From contig DASYSA010000167.1 in assembly GCA_036003885.1 (NCBI GenBank), forward strand, positions 1 through 22,099: a stretch of DNA of 22,099 bases, written 5' to 3'. The stretch is from DASYSA01 sp036003885. GTDB taxonomy: Bacteria > Acidobacteriota > Blastocatellia > UBA7656. Each line of letters begins with the position of its first letter. Positions within the stretch are counted from its first letter, which is position 1. The notes under the pieces are model-generated. The model saw only the letters and a program-made list of their open reading frames with translations. It was not told the origin of the DNA and did not search any database. The translations under genes were made by a program, and so were the position numbers. Below, one piece after another: positions 15,763-22,099 of the stretch.

Positions 15763-15769
15763 CTGAAAA

Positions 15770-15870
15770 ACGTTTTACGTTTTGCGTTTTACGTTTTGCG
15801 TTTGTCAATATTGTCCACGGTCCGTCGCAGGTTGAACCAACGTAAAACGTAAAACATAAAACATAAAACG
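15770..15870. repeat. Inverted heptamer array between convergent genes, unit TTTTACG
   Basis: Alternating ACGTTTT and GCGTTTT units (15770-15803) are followed by a spacer of about 35 bp, then CGTAAAA, CGTAAAA, CATAAAA and CATAAAA (15841-15868), the inverted copies. The first half begins 7 bp after the porin stop and the second ends at the glycosylase stop. The possible stem is about 30 bp with a few mismatches or G-U pairs and has A/T-rich arms, so it could terminate transcription from both sides. Confidence 0.93.
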
Positions 15871-15871
15871 T

Positions 15872-16417
15872 TTATCGTTTGCTCACATAGGGGTTGTCTG
15901 TCTCGTAGAAGCGCCACTCGAGTTCCGCCGCCCGCGAGATCCCGATTCGACGGCTGCTCGATATTGCTGGATCATCGGTGCGCGGGCGTAGCTTGATCTC
16001 GCGGCCGATGTGTCTGCCGTTCATTCTCAAGTCGATTCCGAACGCCTCACAGAGCCGGCCCGGTCCGCTTGCAAGCTTCTTCATCTCGGTCGTCTCTCGC
16101 CGCTTCATCATCAGATCGGTTCCCCTGGCCGGTTCGGCTGCGCGAATCAGCACGGCGCCGGGTCCCTCTCGATCGGTGGTGAAGTTGAGGCAGTAGTACA
16201 TCCCGTAGATGAAGTAGACATATACGCGCCCGAAAGTCTCGCGCATCGTTGATGCCTGGTTGCGGCGCGTCACCGAGTGCGAAGCAGCATCCGTTGTGTA
16301 GGCCTCCGTCTCGACGATGCGGCCTTCGCAGCGGCCGACCACCAGGGTCGCGCCGATGAGCTCGCGTGCGACCAGGAGGGTGTCGCGCGAGAAGAAGTCC
16401 GGGCTGAGGTGTGTCAT
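15872..16417 (-). CDS. mpg: 3-methyladenine DNA glycosylase, AAG/MPG family
   Basis: 181 aa, usual for the bacterial family. Removes alkylated purines such as 3-methyladenine from DNA, starting base-excision repair. Catalytic features that match human AAG are the Glu and Tyr of RIVETEAY (E38, Y40), H47 in SHS, and the base-pocket tyrosines and Asn in VYFIYGMYYCLN. RAAEP and ASGPGRLCEAFGI are also typical. The reading frame is open upstream to 16996, but the extra part lies antisense to tpx and lacks family similarity. ATG 16417 gives the expected beginning THLSPDFFSRDTLLVARELI. The gene is divergent from tpx. Confidence 0.93.
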   Translation of the reverse strand: MTHLSPDFFSRDTLLVARELIGATLVVGRCEGRIVETEAYTTDAASHSVTRRNQASTMRETFGRVYVYFIYGMYYCLNFTTDREGPGAVLIRAAEPARGTDLMMKRRETTEMKKLASGPGRLCEAFGIDLRMNGRHIGREIKLRPRTDDPAISSSRRIGISRAAELEWRFYETDNPYVSKR

Positions 16418-16592
16418 ATGGTCAGAATTGAGCCTCCGGCCGCGCGCTGATTCCAACACCACGAGCGCCCGCCACGCGGTCATAGCTCGAGTCTTCTCCT
16501 GGCGACGCGCGGAGTCGTGCCGGCAAGTCAGCATTTTACCTGCCGGGGCTTGGGTGATTCCACCGGCGCGTCGCTCCCTCGCGTCAAAGTGT

Positions 16593-16620
16593 TTGAATTT
16601 CCTGATCCAGCCGCTAGAAT
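16593..16620 (+). promoter_or_regulatory. Candidate tpx promoter
   Basis: TTGAAT (16593-16598) and TAGAAT (16615-16620), spaced by 16 bp, resemble sigma70 elements. The predicted transcript start lies about 60 bases before the tpx ATG. The site is in the gap shared with the divergent glycosylase gene. Confidence 0.45.
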
Positions 16621-16685
16621 GTCCGTTCCCTCTTTGCGCGGCCCATCGCGCCCGAGGGATCAATACTTCGAGTGGAGGAGGGGAA

Positions 16686-17204
16686 ATGGCAGAAGTTACC
16701 TTCAAAGGCAATCCGATCAGTTTGGGCGGTAGCGAAGTCAAAACGGGCCAGGACGCGCCCGACTTCACGGCGCTGGACACATCACTCCAACCTGTGCGAC
16801 TGAGCGACGCAAAGGGCAAGGTGATCATCCTCAGCGCGGTGCCGTCGGTCGATACTCCTGTGTGCGACACCGAGACCAGGCGTTTCAACGAAGAAGCTTC
16901 GAAACTGGGCGAGGGAATAGAGGTCTGGACCCTGAGCATGGATCTGCCGTTCGCGCAGAAGCGCTGGTGCGCCGCCGCAGGGATAGATCGCGTCAAGTTG
17001 CTTTCGGACTTTCGCGAGAGGTCGTTCGGCCCAAACTATGGCGTCGTGATAAAGGACAGCGCGTTGGCTGGGCTGCATGCGCGTGCTGTGTTTGTCGTGG
17101 GCAAGGACGGCAAGGTGAAGCATGCTGAGTATGTGAAGGAGATTGCCAGCGAACCGAACTATGATGCTGCGCTCAAGGCCGCGTCTGCGGCTGCCGGGAG
17201 TTAG
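16686..17204 (+). CDS. tpx: Thiol peroxidase, atypical 2-Cys peroxiredoxin (Tpx)
   Basis: 172 aa. Reduces hydrogen peroxide and alkyl hydroperoxides with electrons from thioredoxin. The peroxidatic cysteine is C60 in PSVDTPVCDTETRRFN and the resolving cysteine is C95 in KRWCAAAG, the spacing of E. coli Tpx. The Tpx start VTFKGNPISLGG and the central DFTALD are present. The ATG at 16686 is preceded by GGAGGAGGGG. The frame is open upstream to 16317, but that part is antisense to the glycosylase region and not protein-like. It is divergent from the DNA glycosylase gene, so two damage-defence genes share one control region of 268 bp. Confidence 0.97.
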   Translation: MAEVTFKGNPISLGGSEVKTGQDAPDFTALDTSLQPVRLSDAKGKVIILSAVPSVDTPVCDTETRRFNEEASKLGEGIEVWTLSMDLPFAQKRWCAAAGIDRVKLLSDFRERSFGPNYGVVIKDSALAGLHARAVFVVGKDGKVKHAEYVKEIASEPNYDAALKAASAAAGS

Positions 17205-17214
17205 TTAGGTATCG

Positions 17215-17254
17215 GCGATGAGCGATGAGTTGTGATGCACTCATCGCTCATCGT
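17215..17254. repeat. Short inverted heptamer pair, unit GCGATGA
   Basis: Two GCGATGA units (17215-17228) and two inverted units, TCATCGC and TCATCGT (17241-17254), form a perfect 15-bp stem (17216-17230 with 17239-17253) around an 8-base loop. It begins 10 bp after the tpx stop. No T-run follows, so a standard rho-independent terminator is not supported, although a strong hairpin is clear. Confidence 0.9.
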
Positions 17255-17350
17255 TGGATAATGTCTTTCTGCTGGCCCGCTCTGGGGCCGTGTGTTATAA
17301 ACGATGTTGGCTTTACTCTTCCTAGAAGGATCGACTCGATTCTCCTCAGT

Positions 17351-17356
17351 TATAAT
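17351..17356 (+). promoter_or_regulatory. Candidate -10 element of mgtE
   Basis: An exact TATAAT lies 23 bases before the mgtE ATG. I see no good -35 hexamer at 16-18 bp (GGATCG or AGGATC there), so this may be a weak or activator-dependent promoter. Confidence 0.35.
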
Positions 17357-17379
17357 TGCAAACAGCGGGGACGAATCTG

Positions 17380-18744
17380 ATGCAGGTGCAGCGCCTCAAT
17401 CTTATGCTGGACTCTGTCAGCCGGCTGATTCGTCGCGGCGCGATGTCGAACGCCACCAACCTGCTGACTAAGCTTCGCCCTGTCGATATAGCGCAGCTAC
17501 TCACTCAGCTTCCCCAACACGAACGCGAAACGATCTTTCATGCCCTGGTCCAGGGAGACCTGACCAAGACGGCGGAAGCGCTGTCGGAAATGGGCACGGA
17601 CGCTTCGGTTGCGCTGCTGACTACTCTGGGCAGCAATGATGTCTCCCGGCTTCTTCAGGAGCTACCGTCCGACGACGCCGCGCTGCTCGTTTCGGAGCTG
17701 CCGGACGAGCTGCGCGACGAGCTGCTGGACGCGATGAAGGTCGAGCACTCGACCGACGTTCAGGAGCTGCTGGGGTTTGCCGACGAAACGGCCGGGCGCA
17801 TAATGACGCCCGACTACTTCGCCCTCGATGAAGATGTGACGATCTCTGAGGCCATCACCGCGCTGCAGAGGCGCTCAGAAGACTTCGAAATGGCCTTCTA
17901 TCTGTACGTAGTCGATTCGCGCAATCACTTGCTGGGAGTCGTGAGTTTGAGGCAACTGCTTCTGAACCCGCCGTCGACTCCGCTCCGCAAGATAATGATC
18001 ACCGACGTGATCAAAGTTTCGGCCGATACCGACCAGGAAGAGGTTGCGCGAATCGTGGCGACCTATAACCTGCTGGCGGTTCCGGTGGTCGACGAGGAGA
18101 ACAAGCTGGCGGGGATCATCACCGTAGACGACATAATTGACGTCATGCGAGAGGAGGCGACCGAAGACATTTACGCGCTTGCGGGCGTTGACGCGGACGA
18201 TCGGGCGATGGGCTCGCCGTTGAACTCGGTGCGGCGACGATTGCCGTGGCTGATGTTATCGCTGGGCGCCGCGCTGATCGCGGTTGCGATCGTTCGATTC
18301 TATCTCGATACGATCCAAAAATCGCTGGCTTTGGCGGTGCTGCTTCCGGTTGTGGCTACGATGGGGAGCAACGCGGCGACGCAGACAATGACGGTTGTGG
18401 TGAGGGGCATCGGCCTGGGCGAGGTAGGCTGGGATACCGGCAGACGAGTAGTGCTCAAAGAGTCACTGGTGGGACTGATCAACGGAGTGCTGGTAGGCGC
18501 GATCGTGTTTGGGATAACGGCGATCTGGTTTTCGCCGGGGCTTGCAGCGGTGCTGGGGTTCACGATGGTGCTGAGTCTCCTTATCGCTGGAGCGCTTGGG
18601 ACTCTTGTTCCGGTGTTATTGAAGCGCTTGAGAGTCGACCCCGCGCTTGCGTCTTCAATGTTCGTTGTGACTTTCACCGACGTGATCACGTTCTTCTTCT
18701 ACCTTGGGATAGCTACCCTCCTGATGAAGAAGTTCAGTCTGTAG
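17380..18744 (+). CDS. mgtE: Magnesium transporter MgtE
   Basis: 454 aa inner-membrane Mg2+ channel/transporter. The cytoplasmic N-domain is a helical repeat (ALVQGDLTKTAEALSEMG, LGSNDVSRLLQELPSDDAAL). It is followed by GRIMTPDYFALDEDVTISEA and two CBS domains (about residues 130-255), the magnesium sensor that gates the pore. The membrane part has five helices, starting at LPWLMLSLGAALIAVAIVRF, with MGSNAATQTMTVVVRG and a C-terminal FTDVITFFFYLGIATLL whose Asp is expected to form the ion site. The usual GGNAG of the family reads GSNAA here. ATG 17380 is preferred over TTG 17356, since GCGGGGA lies upstream at good spacing. Confidence 0.94.
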   Translation: MQVQRLNLMLDSVSRLIRRGAMSNATNLLTKLRPVDIAQLLTQLPQHERETIFHALVQGDLTKTAEALSEMGTDASVALLTTLGSNDVSRLLQELPSDDAALLVSELPDELRDELLDAMKVEHSTDVQELLGFADETAGRIMTPDYFALDEDVTISEAITALQRRSEDFEMAFYLYVVDSRNHLLGVVSLRQLLLNPPSTPLRKIMITDVIKVSADTDQEEVARIVATYNLLAVPVVDEENKLAGIITVDDIIDVMREEATEDIYALAGVDADDRAMGSPLNSVRRRLPWLMLSLGAALIAVAIVRFYLDTIQKSLALAVLLPVVATMGSNAATQTMTVVVRGIGLGEVGWDTGRRVVLKESLVGLINGVLVGAIVFGITAIWFSPGLAAVLGFTMVLSLLIAGALGTLVPVLLKRLRVDPALASSMFVVTFTDVITFFFYLGIATLLMKKFSL

Positions 18745-18756
18745 CGAGGGTCGGCG

Positions 18757-19125
18757 ATGTTAGATCAACGGGAGGTCAGCGAGGACAGCGGGGAAGAGCG
18801 GCTCTTTTCATGGCGTAGAATCAAAATTGCTGTACTGGGGTCCCTTGCCGCAATAGTGATCGGACTTGTGGTGGTTAGCCTCTATACGGGCGTGAGTCCG
18901 ATGGAAACCTTATTCGGGAGACAGAAGGTCGAAAGTCCCGATTTAGGCAAGCAGGCCTACACGAAGGGCACGGATTTTTTCATCGGGATAATCAAAGGGG
19001 AAGGCGTCACTCCGAAGCGCATCAAGGTCTACTACATCGAGCAGGCGGGGGGACAGATGATTGAGGTAGCGAAAGAGAGAGTCGAGGTACGGGAGTCCAG
19101 CAAACCGGCTGCCGGCGGCAAGTGA
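18757..19125 (+). CDS. Small single-pass membrane protein, hypothetical
   Basis: 122 aa. It has an acidic N-terminus, one membrane helix (about residues 25-45: KIAVLGSLAAIVIGLVVVSL) and a soluble C-terminal part with FFIGIIKGEGVTPKRIKVYY. By the positive-inside pattern (SWRRIK before the helix) the C-terminal part should lie outside the cytoplasm. It follows mgtE by 12 bp, with GAGGG before the ATG, so it is likely cotranscribed with it. I do not recognise the family, and a role in magnesium transport would be a guess from position only. Confidence 0.75.
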   Translation: MLDQREVSEDSGEERLFSWRRIKIAVLGSLAAIVIGLVVVSLYTGVSPMETLFGRQKVESPDLGKQAYTKGTDFFIGIIKGEGVTPKRIKVYYIEQAGGQMIEVAKERVEVRESSKPAAGGK

Positions 19126-19128
19126 TCT

Positions 19129-19206
19129 TGGATTTTAGATTTTAGATTTTGGATTGCGGAATCCAAAGCCTGAATCCGAAATCCAAAAATCTAAAATCCA
19201 AAATCT
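19129..19206. repeat. Inverted heptamer array, unit GATTTTA
   Basis: GATTTTA, GATTTTA and GATTTTG (19131-19151) are followed, after a short spacer, by ATCCGAA, ATCCAAA, ATCTAAA and ATCCAAA (19174-19202), the inverted units, with one 8-bp step. The array starts about 5 bp after the stop codon of the 122-aa gene. The transcript could form a stem of nearly 30 bp with few mismatches. Confidence 0.93.
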
Positions 19207-19216
19207 CTGTGGTCCC

Positions 19217-19245
19217 TTGTCACTAGTCTGCGCGTCTAGTAGTAT
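19217..19245 (+). promoter_or_regulatory. Candidate promoter of the first DUF4870 gene
   Basis: TTGTCA (19217-19222) and TAGTAT (19240-19245) are separated by 17 bp, matching five and four consensus positions. They lie after the heptamer array and about 50 bases before the ATG at 19296. Confidence 0.45.
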
Positions 19246-19295
19246 TGCGCGCGACACACTCGCTACACCTAAGTTCTAACAGGAGGAAAACACAG

Positions 19296-19730
19296 ATGAG
19301 TACGCCGTATGGGGGACTGACCGGAAAGACGAAAACGCTCGGTCTCGACTATAGTGTTGCCGGACTTCTCGCCTATTTGCCGATCTGCTGCATTAACGTG
19401 ATCTGTTCCCTGATCTGGCTCTTCACCGAGCCCAAGGAGAACAAGGTCCTGCGCTTTCACTCAATGCAGAGCCTGTTATTGATGCTCGCGTCTATCGTTT
19501 GTTGGGTCGTTTTATGGATTCTCCAGGTAACTCTGTTGGCAGGGGCATCAGCGACTGGTTCAGGCGCCGTGGGTGGTGCAGCTGCGGGCGGAAGTGTCTT
19601 GATCTTGCTTTTACAGTTGGTGCTCGGGGGAATCATCCTGATTGTGGATATCGTCGCGATGGTGAAGGCGTACCAGGGCCAGATATGGAAGATCCCGGTT
19701 ATCGGCAACATCGCGGACAAGAATACGTAG
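19296..19730 (+). CDS. DUF4870-type membrane protein, copy 1
   Basis: 144 aa from ATG 19296, chosen because AGGAGG lies about 9 bases before it; an in-frame GTG at 19245 is less likely. About three hydrophobic helices are seen. The family marks are AYLPICCINVICSLIWLFTE, KENKVLRFHSMQSLLL and, at the C-terminus, MVKAYQGQIWKIPVIGNIAD. It resembles Tic20/DUF4870 proteins, whose bacterial role is not established. A second copy with the same marks follows 238 bp downstream. Confidence 0.85.
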   Translation: MSTPYGGLTGKTKTLGLDYSVAGLLAYLPICCINVICSLIWLFTEPKENKVLRFHSMQSLLLMLASIVCWVVLWILQVTLLAGASATGSGAVGGAAAGGSVLILLLQLVLGGIILIVDIVAMVKAYQGQIWKIPVIGNIADKNT

Positions 19731-19968
19731 CCCGCCGGCGAGTGCTTCATTTCGGCGCTCAGTCACCGTTGAATTCATCGCGGTCAGAAATCGGTCAATA
19801 ATTTCCAGTAGCGTTTGGTTTCCCGAGGTGCGGGAATACCGCGTAGTGGCGAGGAGTCTCAAAGACTGTGCCCGATTACTGGCACGCAGCATTGCCATTT
19901 ATTTTCTGGAAACACATGCGACTGTTGGTAGCGCAGCCGGCATAGATGGGCCTGGGAACGGGACAGGA
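19731..19968 (+). other. Intergenic region between the two DUF4870 genes
   Basis: No convincing gene. The reading frame of copy 2 is open back to 19828, but its added 47 residues have no family similarity. No repeat array is present. I could not identify a clear promoter. Confidence 0.5.
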
Positions 19969-20457
19969 ATGAGTGATCCTCCGCCGGACAGACTTGCTCC
20001 AGGGGTATACAGGGCCGGAGACTATAAACCGCCCCGGGATCCTTTAGACGGCAGGACCAAAGTGCTGTCGTTCAGTTACAGGACCGCAGCCTTGTTTTGC
20101 TACTTCCCGCTATGCTGCTGCTGGCTGAACGTGATTGCTTCGTTCTTGTGGCTTGCGACCGAACCAAACGAGAATCGGTTCGTTCGGTTTCACGCTTTCC
20201 AGGGCCTGCTTCTCGCGGCAGTTTCTTTAGGCGTTGCGTTAGTCTTCCGCATCCTGGGCGCGGGCGCCAGACTATCGGCGATGGTCGGACCCGGTGGCGA
20301 CGTGGCCGGCCTCGGCGCCAGTATTCTGATCGACATTGTAGCGGCCGTCTTTTTCATACCGATACTGGTCATTCACATCATTGCGATGGTGAAGGCAGGG
20401 CAAGGCGAGTCGTGGAAGCTGCCCGTCATCGGCGATATCGCCGATCGGAAAGCATGA
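19969..20457 (+). CDS. DUF4870-type membrane protein, copy 2
   Basis: 162 aa from ATG 19969 (CAGGA directly upstream). After a polar, Pro-rich N-terminus (SDPPPDRLAPGVYRAGDY) come hydrophobic helices with LFCYFPLCCCWLNVIASFLW, the conserved TEPNENRFVRFHAFQGLL and the C-terminal MVKAGQGESWKLPVIGDIAD. The similarity to copy 1 at the TEPxEN...RFH and WK(I/L)PVIG motifs shows tandem duplication. The two proteins may act together, but no function is known. The next gene begins 10 bp downstream. Confidence 0.85.
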   Translation: MSDPPPDRLAPGVYRAGDYKPPRDPLDGRTKVLSFSYRTAALFCYFPLCCCWLNVIASFLWLATEPNENRFVRFHAFQGLLLAAVSLGVALVFRILGAGARLSAMVGPGGDVAGLGASILIDIVAAVFFIPILVIHIIAMVKAGQGESWKLPVIGDIADRKA

Positions 20458-20466
20458 AAGGAAGGA

Positions 20467-21018
20467 ATGAGTACCCCACCACCATACGGCAATCCCCAGG
20501 AAGGCTATCCGGGCGGAGGCTATCCCCCACCTCCCGGTGGATACCAGGGTGGAGGATACCCTCCGCTGCCTCCGCGAAGATCGGGCTATGTCGGTCAGGT
20601 GACTGTAGTCGCGATACTTATGATAGTTCAGGGTTCGCTGGTCGCTCTAATCGGTTTGGCCTTGATGATCATAGGGCCGGCGATGTTCGCCTTGAGTGGT
20701 TCAGGTCATCAGGCCCAGGACGAGCGGATCATAACCCAGGTTGGAGGAGTATTCTATCTCCTGTTTGGTGGGCTGCTGGTGGGCGCGGGCGGGCTGAACA
20801 TTGTGGCAGCCGTCAAGAATCTGAAGTACCGCGGACGGACGCTCGGCATCACGGCTTTGTGCCTCGGTACCCTGGCGATGTTCACTTGTTACTGCGCTCC
20901 TACGGCTATCGGATTGTTGATCTATGGATTGATCATCTATCTGAATCAGGATGTGAGCCGCGCTTTTGAGATGGGCGAACAGGGAGCGAGTCCGGACCAA
21001 ATAAAGAATAGCATTTGA
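20467..21018 (+). CDS. Gly/Pro/Tyr-rich N-terminus, multi-pass membrane protein
   Basis: 183 aa. Residues 1-38 are a low-complexity stretch of GYPP/GGGYPP-type repeats. About three to four hydrophobic segments follow (roughly 45-75, 90-115 and 120-158), with a Cys pair in FTCYCAP, and a polar tail ending SPDQIKNSI. AAGGAAGG lies just before the ATG. It is 10 bp after DUF4870 copy 2 and shares its strand, so it is probably cotranscribed. Many bacterial inner-membrane proteins carry similar Pro/Gly-rich tails. I cannot assign a function. Confidence 0.8.
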   Translation: MSTPPPYGNPQEGYPGGGYPPPPGGYQGGGYPPLPPRRSGYVGQVTVVAILMIVQGSLVALIGLALMIIGPAMFALSGSGHQAQDERIITQVGGVFYLLFGGLLVGAGGLNIVAAVKNLKYRGRTLGITALCLGTLAMFTCYCAPTAIGLLIYGLIIYLNQDVSRAFEMGEQGASPDQIKNSI

Positions 21019-21025
21019 ATCTGTT

Positions 21026-22030
21026 TCAATGACCCTTGCGCAGCTCTTGTCCGGCTGAACGCCGAGCAGGCGATCCGTGGCGCAACGCGGCCAGCATTTC
21101 CGCGGATGCCCTCCAGAGGCCGCTCTTCCAGATCACAAGCGTGCATAGCAGGAGCCCGATTGTCCCAGCCACGCCGCCCTCCGGTCCATAGCCGCCCCCT
21201 GACAGCCAAATCGGCGCACCGGGTTTGCCGATGAGCCAGGCGAGTGGGACGAAGTCGGTGATCCCGCTGACAGGCAATCCAAAGATGAACCCCATCGTGA
21301 AGTTCCACGACATGTGCAACGCAGTAGCAAACCAGAGGCTTCGAGTCATCCAATATGCGGCGCCAAGCCAGACCCCCGCCAGAACTGTATTGACTGTAGA
21401 CAGGACCGTCACGCTTCGGTTACCAAGGTGGAGCAGCCCAAAGGCAACCGAGGTCGCCGCAATTGCGAAGACCGGTCCAGCAGCGTGAGCCAGCGCTTGA
21501 AACGCGAAACCTCGAATCAGCAATTCTTCGAAGGCTGCCGCCAGCAGAAAGAAGATGAAGAGCGCGATGAATCCCGAAGCGAGGCTTGCGACATCAGTGG
21601 TTTGTGTTCTGAATGAAGCCGAGCCCGCGAGGAACATGATTCCGACTGACAGCCCCAGCGAGACCGCTCCGAGGGTCAAGCCAAGTCCGAAATCACGCCA
21701 CCAGCCCGGATGGAGCTTGTAGCCTACCGAGGCGAGGCTGCGCCGTTCGAGCAGGCGCGCACAGAAGGCCGACGCGAGGATGACGCTGAACAGACTGATG
21801 ATTGTAATGATGAAGGACCCGGCCAGCTTCTGTGCCGGTGACACGTCGGCGTACGTGCCGCCGATCGCGTCCTGGACAGCGAGAATGACGCCGCCAATCG
21901 CCGCCAACGCGGCAAACAAAGTCGAAAGGATCAGAAAGATGACGAAGAAGACGAGCACGCGCCATCCGCATCGCAACTCACCTTCGTCGTTAACAAGGAG
22001 GGTCTTTGCAGCATCTCGCGCGTAGCTCAT
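21026..22030 (-). CDS. CPBP-family intramembrane metalloprotease
   Basis: 334 aa integral membrane protein of the CAAX protease / bacteriocin-processing family. The three motifs are present: EELLIR (E168, E169, R173), FGLLH (F197, H201) and HMSWN (H239, N243). The glutamates and histidines are the expected active-site residues. About eight hydrophobic helices are seen, with the motifs on the second half. Family members cut prenylated or other membrane peptides, or act in bacteriocin immunity; the substrate here is unknown. It is convergent with the gene to its left (7 bp between stops). The start MSYARDAAKTLLVNDEGELR is plausible, though the ribosome-binding site (GCGGG) is weak. Confidence 0.9.
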   Translation of the reverse strand: MSYARDAAKTLLVNDEGELRCGWRVLVFFVIFLILSTLFAALAAIGGVILAVQDAIGGTYADVSPAQKLAGSFIITIISLFSVILASAFCARLLERRSLASVGYKLHPGWWRDFGLGLTLGAVSLGLSVGIMFLAGSASFRTQTTDVASLASGFIALFIFFLLAAAFEELLIRGFAFQALAHAAGPVFAIAATSVAFGLLHLGNRSVTVLSTVNTVLAGVWLGAAYWMTRSLWFATALHMSWNFTMGFIFGLPVSGITDFVPLAWLIGKPGAPIWLSGGGYGPEGGVAGTIGLLLCTLVIWKSGLWRASAEMLAALRHGSPARRSAGQELRKGH

Positions 22031-22085
22031 CCCGCGCGACTCTATTGGTCATGGAAAGTGCTGTCAAGGAGAGAGGAGTCAGGAG

Positions 22086-22099
22086 AAATGCGAAATGCG
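22086..22099. repeat. Start of another AAATGCG heptamer array, cut by the window end
   Basis: Two exact AAATGCG units occupy the last 14 bases, the same unit as at 4650 and 11605. The rest of the array, if any, lies beyond the window. It is upstream of the CPBP protease start. Confidence 0.85.

Noticed and set aside
16317..16685. Upstream extension of the tpx frame
   Set aside because: It lies over the divergent promoter and the glycosylase start. A strong ribosome-binding site precedes ATG 16686, which gives the standard Tpx length.
16418..16996. Upstream extension of the glycosylase frame to 374 aa
   Set aside because: The extra 193 residues are antisense to tpx and Ser/Arg-rich without family similarity; ATG 16417 gives the normal AAG-family length.
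17205..17379. Magnesium riboswitch upstream of mgtE
   Set aside because: The gap is short, the probable -10 box lies only 23 bases before the ATG, and the only clear structure is the GCGATGA hairpin that belongs with the heptamer arrays.

Overview
The window reads as a chromosomal segment of a Gram-negative, fairly GC-rich bacterium. The outer-membrane porin gene at 14173-15762, the small zinc-ribbon membrane proteins, the CGCCPW-type rhodanese and the intergenic repeats made of short units all suggest an Acidobacteriota member, perhaps Blastocatellia. That placement is an inference from gene style; no rRNA or other marker gene is present. I saw no tRNA, rRNA, CRISPR array, transposase or phage gene.

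Layout. 1-142 is a pure 7-bp tandem repeat. 143-2336 (minus) is an ATPase/permease pair of an ABC-2 type exporter. 2441-4475 (minus) is a run of four paralogous genes for small zinc-ribbon membrane proteins that share both ends but not the middle. 4823-7056 (plus) holds a short/branched-chain acyl-CoA dehydrogenase, a SUMF1-fold protein lacking the formylglycine-generating cysteines, and a tiny membrane protein. 7192-13971 (minus) holds, in transcription order, a rhodanese-like protein, an exported TPR protein, a UbiD-family decarboxylase, and the pyrimidine genes pyrR, pyrB and pyrC; pyrB and pyrC overlap by 4 bp. 14173-15762 (plus) is a DcaP-like porin. A 3-methyladenine DNA glycosylase gene (minus) converges with the porin gene and is divergent from tpx. 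Then follow mgtE, a small single-pass membrane protein, two DUF4870-type membrane proteins, a Gly/Pro/Tyr-rich membrane protein (all plus) and a CPBP-family intramembrane protease (minus).

The most unusual signal lies between the genes. At least nine intergenic arrays are built from 7-bp units, usually a few direct copies followed by reverse-complement copies, so that the transcript could fold into a long hairpin. The unit sequence differs from place to place (CTCTGAC, AAATGCG/AAATTCG, ACAAATG, TTTTACG, GCGATGA, GATTTTA), but the period of seven and the inverted layout recur. Most arrays begin within about 10 bp of a stop codon, and one runs into the start codon of pyrB. A related-looking array has a 9-bp period. 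This shared architecture without shared sequence, together with the four zinc-ribbon paralogues and their SVTExTTRxF tail motif, are the two parts most worth a second look. The remaining genes are mostly ordinary housekeeping or membrane functions.
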